Of a stretch of DNA of 64,000 bases, positions 30,062-37,748 are shown piece by piece. Below the pieces are notes generated by a model, which saw only the letters and a program-made list of their open reading frames with translations, was not told the DNA's origin and did no database searches. Origin of the DNA: an uncultured Bacteroidota bacterium (GTDB lineage: Bacteria > Bacteroidota > Bacteroidia > Chitinophagales > LD1); assembly GCA_903919075.1 (NCBI GenBank), contig CAIXGR010000022.1:1-64000 (forward strand), in the 5' to 3' direction. Numbering within the stretch: position 1 is the first letter of the stretch; every line of letters begins with the position of its first letter. The translations under genes and the position numbers were made by a program.

Positions 30062-31342
30062 ATGGGATTTGTTGAAGAACTAAGATGGAGAGGATTGCTT
30101 CAGGATATTACGCCGGGCACTGAAGAGCTGTTAAACAAAGAATCAGTGTCGGGCTATATAGGCTTTGACCCTACTGCAGATTCGTTGACCATAGGCAATT
30201 TTGCTCCTGTTTCCCTTTTGATGAGGTTTCAAAAGTTTGGACATAAACCTGTTGTATTAATGGGTGGCGCTACAGGAATGATTGGCGACCCTTCGGGCAA
30301 AAAAGAAGAGCGCAAGCTGCTTACACCTGATGATGTTCAGCATAATGTTGATCGACAAAAAAAGCAAATTGAAAAGTTTTTAGATTTTGCCCCAGGCAAA
30401 AATACGGCAACCATGGTAAACAATGCCGATTGGTTTGGCAAGATAAATTTTATTGATTTTTTGCGGGATGCGGGTAAATATCTTACAGTCAATTATCTGT
30501 TAAGCAAAGGGTTTGTGAAAGAAAGATTAGAAGAAGGTGAACTGTCGTTCACCGAATTTAATTACATATTGATGCAGGCTTATGATTTTCTGCATTTGTA
30601 CGAACATCATAACTGCAAACTTCAATTAGGCGGTAGCGACCAATGGGGCAACATAACAGCAGGTACCGAACTAATACGTAAAAAATTGCGCGGCGAAGCC
30701 TTTGCAGTAACAGTGCCTTTAGTTACTAAAGCTGATGGAACCAAATTCGGAAAATCTGAAAAGGGTAATATTTGGTTGGACCCGGCTAAAACGTCTCCTT
30801 TTCGCTTTTATCAGTTTTGGATGGGCTTGGCCGATGAAGATGCACAGAAGTATTTGAAGGTTTTTTCAATGGAAGACAGAAATTCTATTGAACAAATTAT
30901 TGCTGAAGGCAGCGCCCGACCTGAGTTACGTATACCGCAAAGAAAATTGGCTGAGGAGTTAACTACCAGGGTGCATTCGGCAGATAAGTTGAATAGTGCA
31001 AAAGAAAAGACTGAGATAATATACGGCACGGCTTCAAGTATTGAAGGTTTTAAAAAACTTTCGCCCACTGAAATTGAAGATGCTTTTGACCTCGACGCAA
31101 TTCACAAAGTAAGTAAGGACGCATTTACCGGAGAAGTTAATCCGGTGAACCTATTGGGTGAGCAGTCAACTATTTTCCCCTCAAAAGGCGAGGCGCGTAA
31201 AAGTATACAGGGTAATGGAGTTAGCATCAACAAAGAGAAGATGAATCTGGAGCGCAAAATTTCTTCGGCAGATTTGCTGTATGGCAAATATCTTTTGGTG
31301 CAAAAGGGAAAAAAGAATTATTACTTAATTATAGCTGAATAA
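30062..31342 (+). CDS. tyrS: Tyrosyl-tRNA synthetase
   Basis: Charges tRNA-Tyr with tyrosine. Class I synthetase: the HIGH-equivalent is in DSLTIGNFAPV (near residue 41) and the KMSKS-equivalent is KFGKS near residue 229. The tyrosine-binding region GGSDQWGN is near 191. The C-terminal S4-like RNA-binding domain is present (about 360-426). The 426 residues are normal for the TyrRS-I bacterial form. A small lipoprotein gene starts one base after its stop. Confidence 0.96.
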   Translation: MGFVEELRWRGLLQDITPGTEELLNKESVSGYIGFDPTADSLTIGNFAPVSLLMRFQKFGHKPVVLMGGATGMIGDPSGKKEERKLLTPDDVQHNVDRQKKQIEKFLDFAPGKNTATMVNNADWFGKINFIDFLRDAGKYLTVNYLLSKGFVKERLEEGELSFTEFNYILMQAYDFLHLYEHHNCKLQLGGSDQWGNITAGTELIRKKLRGEAFAVTVPLVTKADGTKFGKSEKGNIWLDPAKTSPFRFYQFWMGLADEDAQKYLKVFSMEDRNSIEQIIAEGSARPELRIPQRKLAEELTTRVHSADKLNSAKEKTEIIYGTASSIEGFKKLSPTEIEDAFDLDAIHKVSKDAFTGEVNPVNLLGEQSTIFPSKGEARKSIQGNGVSINKEKMNLERKISSADLLYGKYLLVQKGKKNYYLIIAE

Positions 31343-31343
31343 A

Positions 31344-31679
31344 ATGTTTAGAAAAACAATTTTGGTTTCTATTTCAGTTCTAATTGCATTTTTTTCTATT
31401 CTGCAATCGTGCTATAAATTGCCTACTGCGTGTTTTACAACCAACATAGGAATTGATAGCATTCGTGTTGATACGCCTGTTATTTTTAACGCATCTTCAT
31501 GTAGTACAAATGCCAGCGCTTATAATTGGCAGTTTGGAAATGGCGATTCGCTTGAGGTGGCATTTGGCCCAATAGTAACAAAAACATTTACAGATACTGG
31601 CAATATTGATGTTTATCTGCTGGTAACAAAAGGGCAAAAGCAAAATTCTTTTGATAAAATAATTCACGTTAACCCGTAA
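31344..31679 (+). CDS. Small PKD-domain lipoprotein
   Basis: Envelope lipoprotein of 111 residues: signal peptide with lipobox LQSC near residue 23, then a single PKD (Ig-like) domain with the family marks YNWQFGNGDS and KTFTDTGNIDVYLLV. The domain usually mediates protein or polysaccharide binding. It follows tyrS after one base and ends 3 bases before the convergent pabB. The link to tyrS is probably only transcriptional. Confidence 0.78.
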   Translation: MFRKTILVSISVLIAFFSILQSCYKLPTACFTTNIGIDSIRVDTPVIFNASSCSTNASAYNWQFGNGDSLEVAFGPIVTKTFTDTGNIDVYLLVTKGQKQNSFDKIIHVNP

Positions 31680-31682
31680 TTA

Positions 31683-32975
31683 TTATTGAATTGTTGCATT
31701 TAGCACATCCATCATACTTTTAGCTTTTAGCAGTACTTCATCGTATTCTTTTTCAGCTACCGAATCAAAAGTAATAGCGCCACCGGCTTTTATGGAAAGA
31801 TACTTTTGTATAGCATTATAAAAGATGCTTCTTATCACTACATTAAAATCAAAATCGCCAGATGGTGTTATATAGCCAATAGCGCCAGAATAAAGTCCGC
31901 GCTTAAAATCTTCATAAGCCTCAATATTTTTCATCACCTCAATTTTAGGTGCACCGGTCATACTTCCCATCGGGAATGCATTTTTAATGGCATCAACAAA
32001 ATGCACTCCTTCTTTTATTTGCGAACTAATAGTTGAAACCATTTGATTAACAGTATTAAACTCATAAATACCAAAAAGCTCATCCACCGTTACACTTCCT
32101 GGTTTCGAACTTTTCGCAAGATCATTTCTCATCAAGTCAACTATCATCACATTTTCTGCGCGCTCTTTAACGTCGTTAGCTAGTTGCTGCTTAAGCTTAT
32201 CATTTTCTTCAGTGGTAATTCCTTTCTTTATCGTTCCTTTAATTGGTTGCACTGTAAGCTTCTCTCCCACCTTTTTTAAAAATCTTTCGGGGCTTGCGCA
32301 AAGAAGAAAGTTATCGTTATGCTTAAAAAAGCAACTGAAAGGCGCTTTAGCTTTTTCATTCAATCTTATAAAAGTATCTACCGGATTAATTGCTACACCT
32401 TCTGAATAAAATTCATTGCAATAATTCAGCTCGTAAAAATCGCCATCAATAATTTGCTGCTTTATAGCGCCAATATTTTCCAGATATTTATTTTTCGATG
32501 TCCGCTGTTGAAGCAATATGTTTTGAGGCTCTGTATCTTGAACTTGTATTTTATTAATCACCTCAATAATCTCAAATGTCTCCGGGTAATTTCTATTAAC
32601 CGTGACCTTATCTCCATTAATTTCAAAAACATAACGGGGTTTAAAAAAATACAATTCAGGAAAGTGCAAATGGTCACCATGGCGACTCTGTAATTTTTCA
32701 ATTTCATTTTTCAGATCGTACGAAAAATATCCGAAAATATCTTCCTTACATTTTGTCTGAAACTTCTTAAGCTCTTCAAAAGCATTTTCGTTGCAGCTTA
32801 GCTCTTCAACAGCGTCAACAGCTAATACCCAGTCTTTACTTTGATAGTTTTGGTGAGGGTAATCGTTACTATCAAGCAGTAAAACTGTTTTGAAATGATT
32901 GGCCCAGTAAAGAGCCTTTATTTTAAAGGAGTTTATATCACTAACTGAAACTGTAGTTGATTGCGACATTTGCAA
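31683..32975 (-). CDS. pabB: Aminodeoxychorismate synthase component I (chorismate-binding)
   Basis: Forms 4-amino-4-deoxychorismate from chorismate for folate synthesis, usually with a separate PabA glutaminase. The chorismate-binding domain occupies the C-terminal two thirds, with PIKGTIKKG near residue 243, SMTGAPKIEVM near 342 and GLYSGAIGY near 365. The lone short N-terminal domain and the absence of TrpE-type features favour PabB over anthranilate synthase, though the two families are hard to separate by eye. It starts 3 bases after purA ends on the same strand. No pabA is in the window. Confidence 0.85.
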   Translation of the reverse strand: MQMSQSTTVSVSDINSFKIKALYWANHFKTVLLLDSNDYPHQNYQSKDWVLAVDAVEELSCNENAFEELKKFQTKCKEDIFGYFSYDLKNEIEKLQSRHGDHLHFPELYFFKPRYVFEINGDKVTVNRNYPETFEIIEVINKIQVQDTEPQNILLQQRTSKNKYLENIGAIKQQIIDGDFYELNYCNEFYSEGVAINPVDTFIRLNEKAKAPFSCFFKHNDNFLLCASPERFLKKVGEKLTVQPIKGTIKKGITTEENDKLKQQLANDVKERAENVMIVDLMRNDLAKSSKPGSVTVDELFGIYEFNTVNQMVSTISSQIKEGVHFVDAIKNAFPMGSMTGAPKIEVMKNIEAYEDFKRGLYSGAIGYITPSGDFDFNVVIRSIFYNAIQKYLSIKAGGAITFDSVAEKEYDEVLLKAKSMMDVLNATIQ

Positions 32976-32978
32976 AGT

Positions 32979-34268
32979 TTATAAAGCAGTTTCCAGAGTC
33001 TTTTTAAAAAGAAGTTTTTCCCGTTCAGGTCCAGTTGAAATCATACTGATTTTAGTAGACAGGTATTGTTCTAAGAAAGAAATATAGTTCAGAAAAAATT
33101 CCGGTAATTCGTCGTACGAAGTAAAATTACGAAGGTCAGTTTTCCAACCTGAGAATTTTTGGTATACGGGTTTAATCTCCTCCTTACATAAATCGAATGG
33201 AATTTCAGTGGATTGTTTACCATTTATATCATATTCAGTGCAAGCCTCAATAGCCTCAAAATCATTCAAAACATCGGCTTTGGTAATAACAAGCTGAGTA
33301 ACGCCATTAAGCATTACAGCATATTTAAGTGCCGGTAGATCTATCCAGCCGGTGCGCCGTGGGCGGCCGGTAGTAGCCCCGAACTCGTTGCCACTTTTTC
33401 TTATTCGCTCACCGGTAGCGCCATTCAACTCAGTAGGAAAAGGTCCACTGCCTACGCGAGTGCAATAGGCCTTAGAAATACCAATTACTTCTTTAATTTT
33501 TTTTGAAGGAGGTATACCCAACCCCTGGCAAGCGCCTGATGCAATTGTGTTGGACGAAGTAACAAAAGGATAAGTGCCAAAATCAATATCCAGCATACTA
33601 CCTTGCGCACCTTCAGCCAAAATATTTTTGCCTTCGGCAAGTGCTTTGTTTAAGTAGTATTCCGAATCAATAAGATTGAGTGATTTTACAAATTCTATGG
33701 CATCAAACCACTCCTTTTCTAAGTCAGTTAACGAAAATTCAAAATCATAAATGGAAAGCAGCTTTAAATGCCTCTCTTTTATCTTTTCGTATTCCAGCTT
33801 AAAGTTTTTATCTAACACATCGCCCACCCGCAAGGCATTACGGCCGGTTTTATCCATGTAAGCAGGTGAGATACCTCGAAGGGTAGAGCCTATTTTACTT
33901 TGTCCCTTTGCTGCCTCTGACGCAGCATCTAAAATTTTATGAGTGGGGAGAATAAAGTGAGCCTTTTTAGAAATAAATAAGCGCCGTTTAATATCGGCGT
34001 CTTTACTGGTAAGGTTTTCTATTTCTTTTTTTAATGTAACCGGATCAATAACTACACCATTGCCAATAACATTAACTGGCCTTTCGTGCATAATACCGCT
34101 GGGTACGGTGTGAAGCACAGTTTTTACTCCGTCTATAATGAGCGTGTGGCCTGCATTTGGCCCGCCCTGAAAGCGAGCTATTATATCGTATTTATTTGCA
34201 AGATGATCGACAATTTTTCCCTTGCCTTCATCACCCCATTGAAGCCCAAGTAATACGTCAACACTCAT
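32979..34268 (-). CDS. purA: Adenylosuccinate synthetase
   Basis: Joins IMP and aspartate with GTP, the first committed step to AMP. The N-terminal P-loop-like GLQWGDEGKGKIVD begins at residue 8, and GGPNAGHT follows with its active-site His. The IMP-binding STLRGISPAYMDK is near 129 and the C-terminal TGRPRRTGWID is near 302. The 429 residues are complete. It lies between a STAS-domain gene and pabB in a minus-strand run starting with a Fur-type gene. Confidence 0.96.
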   Translation of the reverse strand: MSVDVLLGLQWGDEGKGKIVDHLANKYDIIARFQGGPNAGHTLIIDGVKTVLHTVPSGIMHERPVNVIGNGVVIDPVTLKKEIENLTSKDADIKRRLFISKKAHFILPTHKILDAASEAAKGQSKIGSTLRGISPAYMDKTGRNALRVGDVLDKNFKLEYEKIKERHLKLLSIYDFEFSLTDLEKEWFDAIEFVKSLNLIDSEYYLNKALAEGKNILAEGAQGSMLDIDFGTYPFVTSSNTIASGACQGLGIPPSKKIKEVIGISKAYCTRVGSGPFPTELNGATGERIRKSGNEFGATTGRPRRTGWIDLPALKYAVMLNGVTQLVITKADVLNDFEAIEACTEYDINGKQSTEIPFDLCKEEIKPVYQKFSGWKTDLRNFTSYDELPEFFLNYISFLEQYLSTKISMISTGPEREKLLFKKTLETAL

Positions 34269-34311
34269 TATCGTTAATTTAATTCCGTTTAAGGAATCGG
34301 GTAATAGTAAT

Positions 34312-34653
34312 TTACTTTACGCTGTTCAAAAACGAGATTGCTGAGGCTTCATCAGGCTGGGTTTTAAATACACCATCCAGTTTAGTTATTAACAATAGTT
34401 TTCTCATCTGCTCAGGAACATTGCAAAGTGCAAGTTCTCCACCCGCATTGCGTGTTTTTGATACTGCAGTTAACAACATGCCTAATCCGGTACTGTTGAT
34501 GAATTTCATTTCGCCCAGATTGAAAAGAACCTTTTTGTTGCCGGCTTCAATACTGTTTTTAATCATTTCCATTACCGGTGCGTTGGCTTGTTCGCCTAAT
34601 AAATTTCCTTCCAGTGCAATAATAAGCACTCCATCTTTGGTTTCGTTTTTCAT
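34312..34653 (-). CDS. STAS-domain protein (anti-sigma factor antagonist type)
   Basis: Single STAS domain of 113 residues. The conserved phosphorylatable serine is Ser54 in FINSTGLGML. Such proteins act as partner-switching antagonists of anti-sigma kinases, but no RsbW-like kinase or PP2C phosphatase is present here. It sits between the fur-type gene (15 bases away) and purA (43 bases), a setting that suggests co-transcription but not function. Confidence 0.88.
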   Translation of the reverse strand: MKNETKDGVLIIALEGNLLGEQANAPVMEMIKNSIEAGNKKVLFNLGEMKFINSTGLGMLLTAVSKTRNAGGELALCNVPEQMRKLLLITKLDGVFKTQPDEASAISFLNSVK

Positions 34654-34668
34654 GCGTTAAGTGTTTAG

Positions 34669-35196
34669 TTATATGGTTTGTTTTTCTGTTTTCTTTTTAT
34701 TTATCGGTTCTTCTTTGCGTTGCGCTTCTGCCATCTCGCGTTTTTTCTGGCAACTTCCGCAAACGCCGTACATATTTAATGAATGATGCGTAATTTTAAA
34801 ATTTAATAATTCACCCATCATACTTTTAATTTGCTGTATCCGCGGATCGCAAAATTCAACTACTTTTTTACAATCTACGCAAATAATATGGTCATGTTGT
34901 TTATAACCATAGCTTTTTTCGTATTGTGCAAGGTTCTTGCCAAACTGGTGTTTCTTAATCAGGTCGCAGGAAATAAGCAGTTCGAGTGTGTTATAGACAG
35001 TAGCCCGGCTTATGTTGAAATTTTTTTTCAGAATGTCGTTATACAACGACTCGGCTTCGAAGTGGTCGGTACGGGAATATATCTCATCAAGTATCAAAAA
35101 ACGCTCGTTGGTTTTACGCAGGGCTTTTTTCTCAAGGTAAGCCGAGAAGATGTTTTTAGCCTCTTCAATCTGTTCTTTTTTGTCTGGCGAAATCAC
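34669..35196 (-). CDS. Fur-family transcriptional regulator
   Basis: Metal- or peroxide-responsive repressor. The winged helix lies at about residues 25-90 with the recognition helix in NISRATVYNTLELL. The dimerisation domain carries His-Asp-His metal ligands (KQHDHIICVDC) and two CxxC pairs (CVDC and CGSC) for structural zinc. The C-terminus is a Lys/Glu-rich tail. The 175 residues are slightly long. Whether it senses iron, peroxide or zinc is not decided by the sequence. It heads the run STAS-purA-pabB. Confidence 0.9.
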   Translation of the reverse strand: MISPDKKEQIEEAKNIFSAYLEKKALRKTNERFLILDEIYSRTDHFEAESLYNDILKKNFNISRATVYNTLELLISCDLIKKHQFGKNLAQYEKSYGYKQHDHIICVDCKKVVEFCDPRIQQIKSMMGELLNFKITHHSLNMYGVCGSCQKKREMAEAQRKEEPINKKKTEKQTI

Positions 35197-35261
35197 GTGC
35201 TAATTTACAAAGTTTGAAGTATAATTAGAAAAAATCGGAAACACTGTAAACTACGTGTCTT

Positions 35262-35630
35262 TTACCTCTTTCTCATAATGCGTTTACGGTGCTGTTCTCC
35301 CCATGTTTTCATTTCCATTAAAACCTTGTCAAGCGATTTTCCGTATGGGGTTAACTCATATTCAACGGTTACCGGCTTGGTATCGTAAACCGTTCGGGTT
35401 ATCAGTTCGTTATCTTCCAGTTCTTTCAATTCCTTCGAAAGCATCCGTGCGGTAATTTTGGGTATATCACGCTCCATAGCCTTAAAGCGCTTTTTCCCAA
35501 ACATCAGCGAACCTAAAATAGGGAGTTTCCATTTGCCGCTTAAAATGTCGAGCGTATCCCTAACAGGTATTAAAAACTGAGTGCATTCTGTAGGTCGTGC
35601 TTCGGCTGTTGCTTGTTTTTGACTTGCCAT
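35262..35630 (-). CDS. HxlR-type winged-helix regulator
   Basis: Small regulator of 122 residues with the HxlR hallmark region LSGKWKLPILGSLMFGKKRFKAMERDIPKITARMLSKELKELE (shown in halves: GKWKLPILGSL and ITARMLSKELKELE). Members respond to redox or reactive electrophiles, often through a conserved Cys; here one Cys is present near the N-terminus (ECTQFL). It is divergent from a DoxX gene across a 105-base region filled with three related half-palindromic sites, a typical self-regulating arrangement. Confidence 0.9.
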   Translation of the reverse strand: MASQKQATAEARPTECTQFLIPVRDTLDILSGKWKLPILGSLMFGKKRFKAMERDIPKITARMLSKELKELEDNELITRTVYDTKPVTVEYELTPYGKSLDKVLMEMKTWGEQHRKRIMRKR

Positions 35631-35645
35631 ATTATTTGTAGTTGG

Positions 35646-35694
35646 TATACCAGAGTATATTAGTATACTTTGGTATAGTAGTTACTAAAGTATA
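35646..35694. promoter_or_regulatory. Putative HxlR operator: three phased inverted/direct sites
   Basis: TATACCAGAGTATA at 35646-35659 and TATACTTTGGTATA at 35664-35677 form an inverted repeat with one mismatch around a four-base centre. A third, weaker copy (TTACTAAAGTATA) ends at 35694. Centres are about 18 bases apart. The sites lie between the HxlR and DoxX starts, just upstream of a promoter-like CATTTTTG at 35707. Confidence 0.65.
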
Positions 35695-35735
35695 GCAAAC
35701 ATAGCGCATTTTTGCATTACAAAAAATAAATAGAT

Positions 35736-36092
35736 ATGAACTTAGCACTTTGGATTATGCAAGGATTATTGGGCCTGTTTATTGTAGCAGGTATTATGAA
35801 AACTTTACAACAGGTAGATAAACTTTCGGTAAGGATGGCGTGGGTAAAACGTTATTCCGTGGGAATGGTAAGATTTATTGGTATTACAGAACTGCTAGGA
35901 GGTATAGGAGTAATAGTGCCTTGGGCAACAGGTATAATGCCAATACTAACCCCCCTTGCTGCCGTTGGCCTTGCAATTATCCAAGTTGCAGCAGCCTTTG
36001 ATCATTTAAGGAATAATGAAAGCAAGCTGGTTCCAATCAATATTGTATTTCTTCTACTTGCAGTTGCGGTTGCTTACGGAAGATGGGTGTAA
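35736..36092 (+). CDS. DoxX-family membrane protein
   Basis: Integral membrane protein of 118 residues with four helices, DoxX/DoxD-like family. The functional residues are not known in detail; members are linked to quinone or thiol chemistry. The helices are at about 7-24, 45-64, 72-90 and 99-116. The gene is divergent from the HxlR regulator, which probably controls it. Induction by reactive electrophiles or oxidants is an inference from this common pairing. Confidence 0.85.
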   Translation: MNLALWIMQGLLGLFIVAGIMKTLQQVDKLSVRMAWVKRYSVGMVRFIGITELLGGIGVIVPWATGIMPILTPLAAVGLAIIQVAAAFDHLRNNESKLVPINIVFLLLAVAVAYGRWV

Positions 36093-36122
36093 GCGAATTT
36101 TCGCTAATTAGAAAATTTCGCT
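36092..36122. promoter_or_regulatory. Putative operator of the XRE regulator (AGCGAA half-sites)
   Basis: AGCGAATTTTCGCT (36092-36105) is an inverted repeat with six-base arms, and a third TTCGCT is at 36117-36122. They sit directly upstream of a -7 box at 36127 and would cover the -33 region. The first copy overlaps the DoxX stop codon. Confidence 0.5.
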
Positions 36123-36126
36123 TTTG

Positions 36127-36134
36127 TATATTTG
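36127..36134 (+). promoter_or_regulatory. Putative -7 promoter element of the XRE regulator
   Basis: TATATTTG matches TAnnTTTG, 16 bases before the ATG at 36151. Confidence 0.45.
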
Positions 36135-36150
36135 CATTTTATAACCTAAG

Positions 36151-37638
36151 ATGCTAACCTCTTCTGAAGAAAACATACGCATCATATTTGGCCTTAAATT
36201 GAAAAAATTAAGGGCCGATAAAAAACTGTCGTTGCATCAGCTTTCGTCAAAATCGGGTGTGTCAGTTTCATACCTTAATGAAATTGAGAACGGCAAAAAA
36301 TATCCGAAGCCAGATAAGATAAACGGACTTGCCAGTGCGCTGGATACTACTTACGATCAGCTGGTCTCTCTCAAAATAAATAAAAACCTTACACCGGTTG
36401 TACAAATTCTTAATTTACGAATTGTCAACGATTTTCTTTTCGAAACCTTTGGTGTAGATAAGAATCTTTTAATGGGCATGATGGCTGCTGCCCCTATCCA
36501 GCTATCAGCGCTGATAAATTCTGTATTCGAAGTTGCGCGCAACTATAATTTGCAGGAAGAGCACTTCTATTTCAGTTGCCTTCGCTCCTACCAGGAAATG
36601 AACGAAAATTATTTTGATGACATTGAATTGGCAGTAGAAAATTTTAGTAATGAAGTAGGTATCAAAGGCCAGCAGCATCTTACCGCAGCAAGTTATGAGC
36701 AGATATTAAAAGAAAAATTTAAATACCGGGTTAGCAAAACCGATTTTTCTGATTACCCAAAACTTCGCGGTTTTCGTTCGGCATTTATCAAGGGCAAAGA
36801 ACCTGTACTGCTATACAATAGCCGCCTTACCGAACAACAAAAAATTTTCCTTTTCGGAAAGGAACTTGGCTTTGCTTATATGAAAATTGAAAAGCGGCCT
36901 TTAACTACTTCATGGCTTAAGGTTGAATCGTTTGATCATGTGTTGAATAATTTTAAGGCATCGTATTTTGCACAGGCATTGCATATTAATAACGAGCGGC
37001 TTGTTAAAGACATAGAATCACTATTTCAGAATAAAACCTGGAAACCCGTTGCGCTGGCCGAGTTGCTTGAAAAGTATAATTCCTCACCCGAAATGCTTTT
37101 ACAGCGTATAGCTAATTTGCTGCCCAAATATTTTGGATTCAATGATCTTTACTTTATTCGTTATTCAAGCAAAGAACCGGCCAAGCATTTAAAAGAAATA
37201 TCGAAGGAACTGCACCTTAGTAAAAACCAACTGGACCTTGAATACATGATAAATGAACAAAATTACCGGCGCTGGATAACCAAATCGTTGGTACACTACC
37301 TGGATAATAAACGTTCGACAACCGATGCCCGGAAAACATTTATTGATGCTATAATCAGCAAAAATAACGCCGGTGATGAATATTTAACTATTTCCATACT
37401 TAGGCCTATGCCCGAGTTAAATAACAATGCAAATTCTGTAAGCATTGGTTTTGTTTTAACCGACCATGTAAAAAAGAAAATCGCATTTTTAAACGATCCA
37501 TCTTTAAGAATAGAAAAGATAGGTGTTGTTTCTGAATTTCAATTTGAAACGCCATTTGCCATGCGAAAGATGCGGGATGAAGAAGCCCGGCAGGCCGATT
37601 ATGAAAAGTTGGCTTGGAAAGAAAAACACCGGAACTAA
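36151..37638 (+). CDS. XRE-family regulator with RamB/ScfR-like C-terminal region
   Basis: DNA-binding protein of 495 residues. A Cro/CI helix-turn-helix occupies residues 10-65 (LSLHQLSSKSGVSVSYLNEIE). The middle part (about 190-300) resembles the IrrE-like domain of acetate/glyoxylate regulators RamB and ScfR. The zinc site HExxH is absent; the matching place reads GKELGFAYM, as also happens in those families, so no protease activity is expected. The C-terminal 150 residues may bind a metabolite. It probably controls its own promoter through AGCGAA sites. No glyoxylate-cycle genes are in the window. Confidence 0.78.
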   Translation: MLTSSEENIRIIFGLKLKKLRADKKLSLHQLSSKSGVSVSYLNEIENGKKYPKPDKINGLASALDTTYDQLVSLKINKNLTPVVQILNLRIVNDFLFETFGVDKNLLMGMMAAAPIQLSALINSVFEVARNYNLQEEHFYFSCLRSYQEMNENYFDDIELAVENFSNEVGIKGQQHLTAASYEQILKEKFKYRVSKTDFSDYPKLRGFRSAFIKGKEPVLLYNSRLTEQQKIFLFGKELGFAYMKIEKRPLTTSWLKVESFDHVLNNFKASYFAQALHINNERLVKDIESLFQNKTWKPVALAELLEKYNSSPEMLLQRIANLLPKYFGFNDLYFIRYSSKEPAKHLKEISKELHLSKNQLDLEYMINEQNYRRWITKSLVHYLDNKRSTTDARKTFIDAIISKNNAGDEYLTISILRPMPELNNNANSVSIGFVLTDHVKKKIAFLNDPSLRIEKIGVVSEFQFETPFAMRKMRDEEARQADYEKLAWKEKHRN

Positions 37639-37748
37639 AAAATGTAACAATCCTTACTTTGTTATAGTCCAATTTTGCGGTTTTCCGCAAACTCATTTAC
37701 CCTATAAACGTAAAATCTTTTTCTAAATTCGTAGCTGGGGGTTCTAAT

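Noticed and set aside
36151-37638. The XRE regulator as a broken metallopeptidase (no HExxH)
   Set aside because: RamB and ScfR-type regulators also lack the zinc site, so absence is not damage.
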